Source: Adiantum capillus-veneris (lineage: Eukaryota > Streptophyta > Polypodiopsida > Polypodiales > Pteridaceae). From it: a stretch of 64,000 nucleotides of DNA. The DNA lies in assembly GCA_014529385.2 (NCBI GenBank), contig CM043952.1:70751299-70815298 (forward strand). The letters run 5' to 3'. This document shows, piece by piece, positions 10,472-21,158 of the stretch (the first letter of the stretch is position 1; each line of letters opens with the position of its first letter). The notes under the pieces are model-generated. The model did no database searches. It had not been told where the DNA came from and worked only from the letters and a program-made list of their open reading frames with translations. The translations under genes were made by a program, and so were the position numbers.

Positions 10472-11734
10472 TCATGTCTCTAGCTCATCTGTTTGATCAT
10501 TATCGTCGGAGGTGGCGGCTGATGGTGTGTCCTCATCTGGAATGTCAATTGGTGGAGCCTGGTCAAATCGAAGAAAATAAGGTTTAAGTCGCCAACCATT
10601 TACCCTGGTTTTATGAAGTTTTCCATCAGCCTCCATATGCTGGTAGCTTCCATTGGCATACTTTTTCCTGATGATGAAAGGGCCTTCCCATCGGAGCAGG
10701 AGTTTCTTATCCTTGCGCGTGTCGAAGCGATTGTCGTAGCGGAGCACCAACATTCCTTTCTTCAATTCTTTTTTCCGGAGATGCTCGTTAAAGCTAAGCC
10801 GTCTATGCTCTACTTGTGCTGCATAATAATTTATTGCTTCTTCTCTGTCCAGCTGCAGTCTTTCGAAGTTGATGATGTGATCTCTCAAATGCATGTTTGG
10901 TTGTTGAAGTTGGCTTGCCATTACTCTGAGACTTTGTAGTTGCACTTCAATGGGCAAGATTGCTTCCTTACCAAATACTAGATGATACGGTGTGAATCCC
11001 AAGGATGTACGAAATGAATTTCTGTAGGCCCATAAAGCTGGTAGTAGATACTTATCCCAGTCTCCGGGATGATTGTTTACCTGCTTGGTAATAATTTTAG
11101 AAACCATTCCATTTACCTTTTCAACTAGGCCATTACATTGAGGGTAATATGGTGAAGAGTGCCTCCTTGTAATGCCCAGTTTCTGCATTAATTCTCCTAC
11201 CAAGTCTGCTCTGAAACCTGGCCCTCTATCAGAGATGATCTCTAAAGGTGTGCCAAACCTACAGCATATGTGCTCGTAGATAAATTTAGCTACCTCTACC
11301 GCTGTGATTCTAGTGGTGGCTGTAGCCTCTGCCCATCTAGTCATGTAGTCGACCCCCATGATAATGTAGAATTTTCTTGAGTTGGTCCTAGGTAATGGCC
11401 CAATGGCATCGATACCCCATTTTTCAAATGGGCCATATGAGAGAATAGGTGTCTGTGGTTCAGGCATAAGTGACCAAGTGCCGGCCTTTTGACACAACTT
11501 ACACATTTTGCACCAATGGTGTACATCACGGTTGAGGCTAGGCCATATGAAGCCTGCCTGCAAGATTTTTCTACTTGTTATGTTTAGGGCAAAGTGACCA
11601 CCACAAACCCCGTCGTGACAGCTAGCAATTACTCCCGTGATTTCGTGAGCGAGAGGGACCTTTCTGAGTATTTGGTCCTTACCCTTACAGTACAAACCAT
11701 CATTGATGAGTCGATACCTTGTGGCCTTCCGCGT
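10472..11734 (-). pseudogene. E0 integrase with GPY/F-type C-terminus
   Basis: The open frame continues to 11812, but everything above 11734 is LTR of the nested E1. The domain order is: zinc-binding HHCC (HDGVCGGH ... WCKMCKLC), the DDE core (D in GIDAIGPLP, D in SDRGPGFRADL, E in YPQCNGLVEKVNG), then RWEGPFIIRKKYANGSY, a GPY/F-type module, and an acidic tail ending about 30 nt before the PPT. The domain itself is open, but it is cut from the rest of pol by E1. No chromodomain is visible after GPF. Confidence 0.85.
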
Positions 11735-12888
11735 TGTGAGCGGGATGAAAACACACAGAGCGCCTCTATAACGACCCGACACACACTCTTGGGAAGATAC
11801 ACACACACACACTATGGGGCACCACTCGGCTTACACAACACACCTGGCCGAGACAGGGAACACACTCTGGAGTGAGAGGAGAGAGACTATCCACTTGCCC
11901 ACTCCACACACACACACACACAGACACACACACATACACACACCCAAAAAACTCAGCTCAAAAGAGGAGAATTTCTGATGTTTAGATACAAATGAGCTTG
12001 GGCCAACACCAATGGGGCAAACAACTCACACATTATGGGTAAAAGATACCAGATACAATCACAAACTAGAGCAGAAACTTCGCTCATAGGAGAAACTTAC
12101 ACAGAAAAACAGCAGGAAAAGAGTGAGGAATTTGGAAAAATGGACAGCTCCATCGCGTCCGGAACGGCCCAAAACCCCAGTCGACAATGTCAAAGTGCTC
12201 AAATCCGTCCTCGGATGAGCAGTTTACGGCCAAAACAGGCTCCAAAAACACCAAAAACACACCTGCGGCTGTTCCTCCTCTCTTCTCCACGTTTTTTCTG
12301 GTCTTCTCTATTGTTTTTCAGTTCCCACACTTAGCTTTTTTAGTTGGGCACCCTTGGCCTTTTAGATGACCTCAAACGGACCCCGAACAGGTCAAAAACT
12401 GACCTTGCAGTGCATAGTTGTCACCTTTTTGCATCATTTGCACACCTGGCACTCAGCTTTTTTCCAATAATGCATCTCGCCACCACGTGAAGTGGCCCCA
12501 AAAAGTGGTCCTAATGATGAAATTTCTGTATAACTCTCACCAGAAAACACCCATGTTGTGTCCGTCCTCATCCGTGTGCAAATATTGACCTCGTTCGCCC
12601 TCCTGACGCCACTGGATGCCATCTGACGCACCTGCTGACCTCAAGTCGTCGGCCCGCGGATAGCTTCCTCGAGAAGTTTTACGCGCTACCAACTCCTCCT
12701 TATTGTAGAAAAAACACACTAGTATTGATAATAGTGAAAATCGATGCACTGTGTACATGCTGTTCTACCTGTACACATGTGGGCCCCACGTAACCACCTG
12801 GCTCTGAAAAATGGGCAATTCTTTATTCGATGCACCATGCATGTGTATGTACATATGCGCAATCCCTTGCTCCAAAAAACTCCTGACA
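11735..12888 (-). repeat. E1 3' LTR
   Basis: 1154 bp with CA-dinucleotide tracts at about 11800 and 11905-11940. U5 end (minus orientation): hairpin CTCGGC/GCCGAG at 11825-11852 followed by TGGTGCCCC (11816-11824, minus). No strong TATA box found. Confidence 0.9.
11816..11852 (-). promoter_or_regulatory. U5 hairpin plus TGGTGCCCC, E1 3' LTR
   Basis: On the minus strand: GCCGAG pairs with the CTCGGC 16 nt away (arms 11847-11852 and 11825-11830), immediately followed by TGGTGCCCC (11816-11824). The same arrangement with other stem bases occurs in the E0, E3, S1, S2 and E4 LTRs. Confidence 0.65.
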
Positions 12889-12907
12889 TAATTTGCCCAT
12901 CCCCTAG
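12889..12907 (-). other. E1 polypurine tract
   Basis: On the minus strand the purine-rich AGGGGATGGGCAAATTA lies directly before the 3' LTR start (TGTCAGGAG). The same tract occurs in E2 at 25734-25752. Confidence 0.75.
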
Positions 12908-12916
12908 CCTGCTAGA

Positions 12917-14095
12917 TCATTCATGATCAGCACCAGCAAAGAGAGATATGAGACTCGCCTCATCCTTTACCAACATTCCTTGATCCACATACAACTCATC
13001 CTGCTCGACCATCATCAACCTGGCATGATACAATTTAAGACGCAATCCATTTACCCTTGACTTATGTAGAAACCCATCCAAGTTAGCCAGCTGATATGTG
13101 CCATTTGGAAAATACTCCACTACCTTGAAAGGGCCTTCCCACTTGATTTGAAACTTCTTTTGGAAGGTGTTGTCCAGCTTACTGTTGTAGCGCAAAACCA
13201 AGTCATGTTTCTTGATACCCTTACTTTTGACTTGTTCATTTATCTTTGCCAAAGCCTTATCCTGCATCTGCCCATAATGCTCCAATGCGCTCATCCTATC
13301 CAACTGGACCTCTTGTAACTGCAAGAGCCTCTCTTTGAATGCATCACTAGGCAGCCCAAGCAACTTCTCTAACATCTTGACCGCAGGCAACTCTACTTCC
13401 ACAGGCAATAGTGCTTCTTTTCCATACACCAAATGAAATGGAGTAAACCCTGTACCTGTCTTCACCGAAGTACGATAAGCCCATAATGCACTAGGCAATT
13501 CCAAATCCCAATTCTTTCCTTGGTGCTCTGTCACTTTAGAAAGAATTTGTACCAACTCACCATTGAATCTTTCATTTAAGCCATTACACTGTGGGTAATA
13601 AGGAGTGGTATGTTGGTGCTTAATCTTCATCTTTGTGCATAAGAAGTCTAGCAGTTTAGCTCTAAATCCTGGCCCCTTATCTGAAAGTAGCTCTAATGGC
13701 ACCCCAAACTTGCAACATATTTCATCATACACAAATTTTTCCACATCCTTTGCAGTGATCTGTTTTACTGCTATAGCCTCTGCCCATCTAGAAAGATAGT
13801 CCACTGCCGTCAAAATATAGCTTTTGCCTCTGCTTGTGATAGGTAACGAGCCTATTGCATCAATCCCCCACTTTTCAAACACATCAAACGCCATAATGGT
13901 TTTTCGTAGCTCTGGCTTCAACACTCTCTTCCCAAATGCTTGACACCTATTGCAAGACCTACACCAATGGTGAACATCCTTGTGCAAACTAGGCCATACA
14001 TACCCCTCTTGCAAAATCTTATGCAAGGTGATCTTTAGAGCAAAATGGCCACCACATGCAAGGTGATCTTTAGAGCAAAATGACCATCCCGCCAA
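12917..14095 (-). pseudogene. E1 integrase
   Basis: Zinc finger (CGGHFALKITLHKIL ... WCRSCNRCQ), DDE core (GIDAIGSLP; LSDKGPGFRAKL; YPQCNGLNERFNGE), and the GPF module (IKWEGPFKVVEYFPNGTY), ending 29 nt before the PPT. Its frame differs from upstream pol because of a 35-bp tandem duplication at about 14021-14086. The first part of the frame (GWSFCSKDHLA) is out-of-frame duplicate, so the natural protein does not start here. Confidence 0.85.
14021..14086. repeat. 35-bp tandem duplication that shifts the E1 pol frame
   Basis: ATGCAAGGTGATCTTTAGAG begins at 14021 and again at 14056. 35 is not a multiple of three, so the frame breaks between the second RNase H and the integrase. E2 has the same lesion at 26881/26916. 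Confidence 0.9.
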
Positions 14096-15258
14096 GGTAC
14101 ACGTCTCAACACGAGATCAGCCCCTTTCATGTATAAGACATCACCAATCAATTTGTACCTGTATGCTCTACGCACAAAGCCATACTTCTTAGACTTCTGA
14201 ATCTCCTTTGGAATGATTCCTGTTAGCAAAAACTCCTCTTCTTGAGCCAAACTTTCCCAGCCATGATAAAGAGGTAAATTGGTCCTCAACACGAATAGCT
14301 CCCCAATCATGCCTTGAGCTGCTTCATGTGCCTCTCCATTTAGAGCACGTTCAATGTGTCTGATGCTCCATGCTTCAAACTTTTTTAACAGGCCTTTAAT
14401 TCTAAAGCACATTTCCTTCCATGAGGTGTTCTTGCTCTTCCACACACCCAGCACTTGCTTCACCACTAACAAGGCATCACCTTTTATGCTCAACCTTCGA
14501 ACCCCATGCTTCAAACAAATGTGTAATCCGGCTTCCAATGTAGCATATTCAGCCTCATTGTTACTATGCGCATCCAATTTGAACCCTCTCTTGCATACTA
14601 GCTTCCCCTCTGGATCATAAAGTGCTATACCCCCTGAAGATGCATCGTGGCTCTTTCTGTATGAACCATCAAAGAACAACACATGTGCATTGCTGATCTG
14701 TGGAACTTCTTCAACTACCTTTCTCACCACCTCTTCCTTAACAATAAGGGGATTCTCCTTGTAGGTCAACAAATCAGCTAGGGTAGCCCTTGTACTATCT
14801 TCCACTAGAAAAGAGAACTCAAACTCTTGCACCTCAATTACCCATTTCTTCACCACATTTGACATGTTAATACCATTAATTATCTGTGGCAAAAAGGCAT
14901 AACTCGTCAAGAAAACAAAAGACCGTGGTAGCAAGTAATGACGAAATCGTCGACAAGCAAATATTACACTGGCCATCACTAGCTCTACTTCCGATAACTT
15001 TCTCTCCGCTACCAACTTCACTCGGCTTGCACAATACACTGGCCTCATATAATGGCTGCCCTTCCCCTTTTGCAATAGCATGGCTCCAATGGCATCATCC
15101 CCTACTGATGGATTTACATAAAAAACTTTCTCCCAATCAGGAGCCTGCATGGCTGACAACCCCCCTAACACCTCTTTCACCTCTTGAAACACTTCTTCAC
15201 ACTTGTCATCCCATTGCAATGGATCATGCTTTGCCACTTGCTGTAATGGATAAAGAAG
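14035..15258 (-). pseudogene. E1 pol middle: degenerate RNase H and second (archaeal-type) RNase H
   Basis: Continues in frame from the RT segment after a TAG at 15259-15261 (CAG in E2). The first part is the native Ty3 RNase H/connection region (FYVNPSVGDDAIGAMLLQ ... RFRHYLLP), where the usual TDAS catalytic start reads NPSV. Then comes a second RNase H: LFFDGSYRKSHDASSGGIA, NNEAEYATLEAGL, KGDALLVVKQVLG, giving three acidic catalytic residues; the fourth position reads EAHEAA where E0 and E3 have EADALA/DADLLA. The frame ends at a stop created by the 35-bp duplication. Confidence 0.85.
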
Positions 15259-17019
15259 CTACGAAGACAATGGAATAAACCGTGCCATGTACTTCACTTT
15301 GTGTATAAAGGTTGACAATTGCTTCGTACTCATAGGTGATGGAAGAAGAATAATAGACTTAACCTTGTCTGGATCAGCCTCAATGCCATTTTCTGACACC
15401 ATATGGCCCAATAACTTCACCCTTGGCTGTGCTAGATGACATTTCTTTGGATTTAGTTGTCCTCCACATTCATCATATCGAGCCAATACCATCTGCATCT
15501 TTTCATGGTGTTCAGCCCTACTGTTATAAACACAGAAGTCATCCATAAAAGCTTTAACACAACTACCAATGAATGGTTCCAACACCCAATTTGCTCTCTC
15601 TTGATAGAAGGAAGGTCCATTTGACAACCCAAATGGCAATACTGTGTAGCAATAGCAGCCCCATGGCGTAATTAAAGTTGTCTTTGTGCGGTCTTTAAGA
15701 GCAATCTTCAATTGCAAATAGCCTGAAAAACCATCACACACACTGTACCTCTCATAACCTGCCACTGAATCCAAGATCTGATCAATGAATGGAAGAGGAT
15801 ATGGGTTCTTCTTAGTGGCTACGTTTAAGGGCTTAAAATCTACACAAATCCTCCACTTCCCATCCTTCTTTGGACTGACTACTACTGGACTCACCCATTC
15901 TGTGGTCTCCACAGGGACTATGAACCCTGCCTTCAATAACTTGTCCACCTCTTCTCGCAAGGCTGCCATCTGCTCTTGACCCATCCTTCTTAGCCTTTGC
16001 CACACTGGCTTAGCACCTTCTTTCAGCTCTATATGCATCTCTTCACCCTTGAACCCTCTGATCTCTTCATATGAAGTAATGAAAAAATCAGGAAAACTAG
16101 CCAGCATGTGCAAATATATATCCTTCTCCATAGCTGAGAGGTCTCCACTAATCATTTGTGTCATTAATTCTTGCTTCTTTGACAACTCAACCTTCGTTTG
16201 CATCAGCCGTTCAATCACTTCATAAGGCCCTTCACTTTCATCTTCAATTTCATTCGCAAATGCGACTAAACCACACTCCTGGATTTCTTTATCCATCAAA
16301 AGAAATGCAACATCAGCATCCTCATCACTGCTAGTAGTGCTATCACTGTCCTCATCTGTCACCGTGGAAGAGTCTTCATCACTAGACTCATCCTCATCTT
16401 CATAAAGCTCCTCTAATCGTTTCCTTGTGTCCATATTATAAAGCTTCTTGGTACCTGTCTTTCCATAGAGGCTAATCGTACCATGTCGCCAATCTTGAAC
16501 AGCTCCCACTGCACGTAACCATGGTCTGCCCAGTATAATAGGATATGCTCCCAACCCTACTGGCATCACATGAAAATCAACCACTGCCTTTGCATCATAT
16601 GCCTCCACTTCTAAGCTCTTTACAACACCCAAGAATTTTACTTTTTGATGGTTTGCCAATCTGATCCAAAAACCTGACACCCCAGCCACTGTGAGACCCA
16701 TCTTCTCAACGCATGAGTGTGTTATGACGCATATTTGGGCTCCGCCATCCACATAACCTTGTCCCAAATTTTTCCTTTTATGCCACACATCTACTATTGG
16801 ACAAATGTCTGGTAGCTCGTCCATTGCCAACACCTTCACTGAACCTCTCTCTGGCTCTTTCTCCATTGGGTTAACCATCCTCTTCCACTGTCGCTTTAGC
16901 TTAGGCACCATCTCTATAAGCTTCCCAAAAGTAACATCTGCCTTCCTGCTCGTCAGATCCTCCTTCAAGTCATAGCTTAATTGCCCATCCCCTAGTGGAA
17001 AATCTGAAACATGAAACTT
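15259..17019 (-). pseudogene. E1 protease and reverse transcriptase
   Basis: In frame with gag but separated from it by a TGA at 17020-17022 (CGA in E2). The protease active site reads YVDGGAQICVI, with ILGRPWL downstream; a DGG-type site is known from the Tat/Athila side of Ty3/gypsy. An acidic linker (EDEDESSDEDSS...) separates it from RT. RT motifs: EWVSPVVVSPKKDGKWRICVD, PYPLPFIDQIL, KTTLITPWGCYCY, LPFGLSNGPSFYQ, and catalytic AFMDDFCVY. It ends at TAG 15259-15261. Apart from the two stops it is open. Confidence 0.87.
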
Positions 17020-18243
17020 TCAACGAGCTCTCCTTTTCCTCTTGGCCTTGACATCCTCGCCTTCATGGCTCTTTCCTTTCTTCTTACTAGGACCTGGGGC
17101 ACTTCTTCCTTCCTTATCCTCTGTGGTCCTCTTCCCAATAGGCATCACTAATGTATCCTCTAGCTTTGATGCCTTCTCCAAGGTGACTACACTTAGCACT
17201 TTTGTCTTTCCCTTTTCCTCCTGGGTCAGTCCATTGGCTCCTTCGTCTCCCTTAATTTCGATGCCATAATCATTTGACCTAGTTAGCACCTGTCTTGGCA
17301 ATGGATACATGTCTCCCCCCATCCTTGGTGGCTTATCACATTGCGGGCTGATGTGACCCAACTCTCCACAATTGTAACATGTGGACGTCTGCCTCCAAAA
17401 CCTACCATTGCTTTGTCCAACACCATTCCTAGGCCTTTCTTCACCTCCTTGCTGATTTGCAAACCTCCCTCGACCTCGATTATTTCCCACTTGACCTAGC
17501 ATGTTTAGGCTGAGATTCTTCATCAAATCTACCATTTGCCTCATGTCTTGCCTTAGCCCATCATCTTGCACTGCTGTAGTGACCACTGCTGGCATAACCT
17601 GAGTAGTAACAGGAACCACTGGTTCATGATGAACCCCTGACATGCGACCTTGTAAAGAGTCCATAGGCTGAAATTCAGACCTCATTGGCAAAGACTCCAC
17701 CCCTAACTGGCTCATTTTCCTCAACTTCCACTCTTTGTTCCTTGCTACCTCTAGTGCATCTTCATATGTCCTAGGCTTCTTTAGTTCCACTCTCCAATGT
17801 ATATTCTCCCAAAGACCAACCAAGAACCTGTCCTTCTTCATCATGTCAGGCGGGGGTACCTGTGGTGCTAAGGCCTTGCACATTCGCTCCCATGCCAATG
17901 AAAACTTACGTATGTACGCATCTACTGGCTCACCTTCCTTCTGCACCAAAGCCGGTACTTCTTGCCACACCTTGTCAAGATCTTCTATCTTCACAAACTC
18001 CACTTCCAACCCATGTCGTAGATTGTCCCAACTCAACCTTACAGGTGGATCAACCACACACAACTCCTCTTCAAATGCTTTAGACCAAACTCGTGCATCA
18101 CTCTTCAAACAAATTTGGAGAAGGCGTAACATTTGCGTAGGGTCATGAATCTGGTTGCTAATGCAGGCAACCTCCATCTTTTCCAAAAATTCTTCCACAT
18201 CTTCATCACTTCTTCCATGAAACTCCGGATAAGAGAAAGCCAT
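17020..18243 (-). CDS. E1 gag (capsid and zinc knuckle)
   Basis: ATG at 18243 chosen because it follows the leader ORF at a short gap and begins the conserved MAFSYPEFHGRSDEDVEEFL. The capsid-like region covers about residues 1-190 (helix-rich; LSWDNLRHGLEVEF; AYIRKFSLAWERM; FLVGLWENIHWRVE). A zinc knuckle CYNCGELGHISPQC (C-x2-C-x4-H-x4-C) follows Arg/Gly-rich sequence, then a Lys-rich tail. The TGA at 17020 is a C-to-T change of the CGA codon present in E2, so gag and pol were originally one frame. Confidence 0.85.
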   Translation of the reverse strand: MAFSYPEFHGRSDEDVEEFLEKMEVACISNQIHDPTQMLRLLQICLKSDARVWSKAFEEELCVVDPPVRLSWDNLRHGLEVEFVKIEDLDKVWQEVPALVQKEGEPVDAYIRKFSLAWERMCKALAPQVPPPDMMKKDRFLVGLWENIHWRVELKKPRTYEDALEVARNKEWKLRKMSQLGVESLPMRSEFQPMDSLQGRMSGVHHEPVVPVTTQVMPAVVTTAVQDDGLRQDMRQMVDLMKNLSLNMLGQVGNNRGRGRFANQQGGEERPRNGVGQSNGRFWRQTSTCYNCGELGHISPQCDKPPRMGGDMYPLPRQVLTRSNDYGIEIKGDEGANGLTQEEKGKTKVLSVVTLEKASKLEDTLVMPIGKRTTEDKEGRSAPGPSKKKGKSHEGEDVKAKRKRRAR

Positions 18244-18345
18244 GGCTACCCAAATTATGATGCTTTGAGAACCCCTTCGAACACACGTGCAAGAACCCAA
18301 AACTTTTCACTACCCAATCCCCAGAAACTTCAATGGAGCTCAACT

Positions 18346-18564
18346 TTAGATAAGGACAAACACATGCACATCAAATGAGTTTTCATAGTTGATCATTGGA
18401 ATTACAACAGGCAAAGGACATTCCAGGATCTCTCTCAATCTTCTTGGCCCAAACATAAAGACTATGCGCTGCTGGAAAAAGATCTTCCTGGACACATGAA
18501 CATTAATCTGAATTCTTTGAGTTAAATGAAAAGGAGTGAACTGAGGGCCGTTTTGATCATCCAT
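18346..18564 (-). CDS. E1 leader ORF: conserved 72-aa protein between PBS and gag
   Basis: ATG at 18564, 72 aa, ending 102 nt before the gag ATG. The last 49 residues align without gaps to leader ORFs of E0 and E4: here VSRKIFFQQRIVFMFG, then PRRLREILECPLPVVIPMI, then NYENSFDVHVFVLI; in E4 ISRKFHFQQRMVFMFG, AQRVGEILASPNPVILPLI, DYHRSFDVNIFILL. Alternating hydrophobic residues suggest strands around one helix; there is no signal peptide or membrane span. The frame also runs open upstream to a TTG at 18588, but the ATG matches the start in E4 (MDDQNGP versus MDNGP). No known domain recognised. Some Tat-lineage elements (Ogre) carry an extra ORF at this place. Confidence 0.7.
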   Translation of the reverse strand: MDDQNGPQFTPFHLTQRIQINVHVSRKIFFQQRIVFMFGPRRLREILECPLPVVIPMINYENSFDVHVFVLI

Positions 18565-19285
18565 TAAAGCCAACCATGAAGCTCCCAAGAAGGCACACCT
18601 GACTCAACCTCTGATTCTGCCAAAATTTCAGCAGCATAACAGCATAAATGGCTCAAAATACCAAAAAACCAAGCATCATAACTTGGGAAAATTTCGACAG
18701 AGTTTCCCCAGAAGTAGAGCAGTAGGAACCCAAAATATAGACTGTCTATGTATGCATAAACTGTCAACAATAGAACCCGAGCATCAAGTAGGACTCACTA
18801 GTACATAGCCTATGGCGAGGTCACAAAAAGGGTGCTCCAGCTACCTGTATCACCGAAAGGATCTCCACATTTGACAATCCCTCAGCTCAATAAAACCTCA
18901 CGCTATCGACCCTCACACGAAGGCTAATGCAAATCGCGTATAGTCAAGTCTCAGAAATGACTATCTTCCAGACCAAGTCTCAGAAATGGCTGGGACTGCC
19001 AAATACAACCAAGTATGGCTCCACAAATGTGTACAATGGCAGTTTCCACAAGTAACGTACAATCCAGCAGACAATGCGCTCAAATAGGCGCCAAGTGATG
19101 CATTCCCACAACAACTGCAAGTGACATCACTCCTAGTATATCACTGTACTCCAGCTACCTGTACCTGTGTGAATCACCTGTATCTGTACCTGTCCCTGTA
19201 ACCTGTAACCTGTAAGCTGTAATCTGCAACCTGTAATCCCGAATCTCGAAGTTTGAAGCTCGAAGCAGAAGGTACTCGAAGAAGA
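18565..19285 (-). other. E1 5' leader with CTGTAACC-type repeats
   Basis: Untranslated leader between PBS and leader ORF. Near the PBS (about 19150-19243) it holds short tandem variants of CTGTACCTGTAACCTGTAAC. No convincing coding in the rest; the open frame at 18564-18770 starts only at TTG and is not conserved in E0 or E4. Confidence 0.6.
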
Positions 19286-19303
19286 TCCTCAATGGGGGCG
19301 CCA
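19286..19303 (-). other. E1 primer binding site
   Basis: On the minus strand TGGCGCCCCCATTGAGGA, six bases from the LTR. It resembles the E0/E4 PBS TGGTGCCCCCACTGAGGA with two changes. I could not assign the primer tRNA. Confidence 0.8.
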
Positions 19304-19309
19304 AAAGAA

Positions 19310-19478
19310 TGTGAGCGGGATGAAAACACACAGAGCGCCTCTATAACGACCCGACACACACTCTTGGGAAGATACACACACACACACTATGGGGCACCAC
19401 TCGGCTTACACAACACACCTGGCCGAGACAGGGAACACACTCTGGAGTGAGAGGAGAGAGACTATCCACTTGCCCACT

Positions 19479-19516
<38 letters not shown>

Positions 19517-20465
19517 ACACCCAAAAAACTCAGCTCAAAAGAGGAGAATTTTTGATGTTTAGATACAAATGAGCTTGGGCCAACACCAATGGAGCAAACA
19601 ACTCACACAATATGGGTAAAAGATACCAGATACAATCACAAACTAGAGCAGAAACTTCGCTCATAGGAGAAACTTACACAGAAAAACAGCAAGAAAAGAG
19701 TGAGGAATTTGGAAAAATGGACAGCGCCATCGCGTCCGGAACGGCCCAAAACCCCAGTCTACAATGTCAAAGTGCTCAAATCCGACCTCGGATGAGCAGT
19801 TTACGGCCAAAACAGGCTCCAAAAACACCAAAAACACACCTGCGGCTGTTCGTCCTCTCTTCTCCACGTTTTTTCTGGTCTTCTCTCTTGTTTTTCAGTT
19901 CCCACACTTAGCTTTTTTAGTTGGGCACCCTTGGCCTTTTAGATGACCTCAAACGGACCCCGAACAGGTCAAAAACTGACCTCGCAGTGCATAGTTGTCA
20001 CCTTTTTGCATCATTCGCACACCTGGCACTCTGCTTTTTTCCAATAATGCATCTCGCCACCACGTGAAGTGGCCCCAAAAAGTGGTCCTAATGATGACCT
20101 TTCTGCATAACTCTCACCAGAAAACACCCATGTTGTGTCCGTCCTCATCCGCGTGCAAATATTGACCTCGTTCGCCCTCCTGACGCCACTAGATGCCATC
20201 TGACGCACCTACTGACCTCACGTCGTCGGCCCGCGGATAGCTTCCTCGAGAAGTTTTACGCGCTACCAACTCCTCCTTATTGTAGAAAAAACACACTAGT
20301 ATTGATAATAGTGAAAATCGATGCACTGTGTACATGCTGTCCTACCTGTACACATGTGGGCCCCACGTAACCACCTGGCTCTGAAAAATGGGCAATTTTT
20401 TATTCGATGCACCATGCATGTGTATGTACATATGCGCAATCCCTTGCTCAAAAAAACTCCTGACA
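19310..20465 (-). repeat. E1 5' LTR
   Basis: 1156 bp, with the same termini as 11735-12888. The U5 hairpin with TGGTGCCCC lies at 19391-19427. The CA tract near 19480-19510 is longer than in the partner LTR. Confidence 0.9.
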
Positions 20466-20469
20466 GCGT

Positions 20470-21158
20470 CAGCCATTGCTTCTGTCCCTTTGTTAAATCT
20501 GATGGGCATTCCCCTGTTTCCAAAAAATGCATGATGTCAGGCAAGGCATCACTGCCTTGAAATAGAGGGAGCTTTAGTTTTATTGCTCCAACCACCACTT
20601 CCTGTAGTCTTTCACTTGCTAGGGCGTCTGCTTCTTGGTTTTGAGCCCTTGGGATATGGTGTATTTGAACTTCTTCAAACTTACCCAACAAGGTTTTTAC
20701 ACCACTTAAGTGAGTCCTTAAACTAGGATTCTTGCATGTCCATGCTCCATTTACTTGCCTTACCAGAAGTAGAGCATCCCCAAATACATTAAAGCGTTGT
20801 ACACCTTTGTCCCTTTGTCATCAAAGACCACTATGCCTGCAGCTGCTTTGTCGGATGCTCGCTTGTAGGCTCCATCAAAGTAGAGAGAGTATGCTCCTTC
20901 TACCATCGGTGGTACTGGAGGTAATCGGACTTCTCCTTCCTTAGATTGCTTCTCCTTCCTTTCAAAGACTTGGTAGGTCATGAGTCCCCCCAAACTTGCC
21001 ATTGTCGTGCTTTCTACCTGTACCGTGTAGTCAAACTCTTGCAGACGAACTAGCCATTTAGTAATTCTAGCAGACACATCCATGTGTTGTACAACATAGG
21101 GAAATATTTCATCCGTGGTTAGAAGCACAAATCTAAGAGCTAAACTTTGTAGTTGCAA
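20470..21158 (-). pseudogene. E0 RNase H region: native domain end and second RNase H, deleted
   Basis: The native RNase H/connection end reads FVLLTTDEIFPYVVQHMDVSARITKW. The second RNase H begins SLYFDGAYKRAS, then a roughly 100-bp deletion with frameshift near 20800 removes the NNEAEY helix. The other frame then gives GDALLLVRQVNGAW and, from 20691, the last motif RAQNQEADALASERL, which keeps the fourth acidic residue. It ends at the E1 insertion (20465). The overlap with the upstream frame at 21133-21158 reflects another small frameshift. Confidence 0.8.

Larger units (their letters stand above)
11735..20465 (-). mobile_element. E1: Ty3/gypsy element nested in E0
   Basis: 8731 bp. LTRs at 11735-12888 and 19310-20465 (TGTGAGCGGG...CTCCTGACA on the plus strand), about 2% different by eye. 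The target duplication is GCGT (11731-11734, 20466-20469). PBS at 19286-19303, PPT at 12889-12907. Between them, on the minus strand, come a leader ORF, gag, protease-RT, degenerate RNase H, second RNase H and integrase. Removing E1 and one GCGT leaves the E0 pol frame open across the junction. Two nonsense changes and a 35-bp duplication break pol. Confidence 0.93.
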
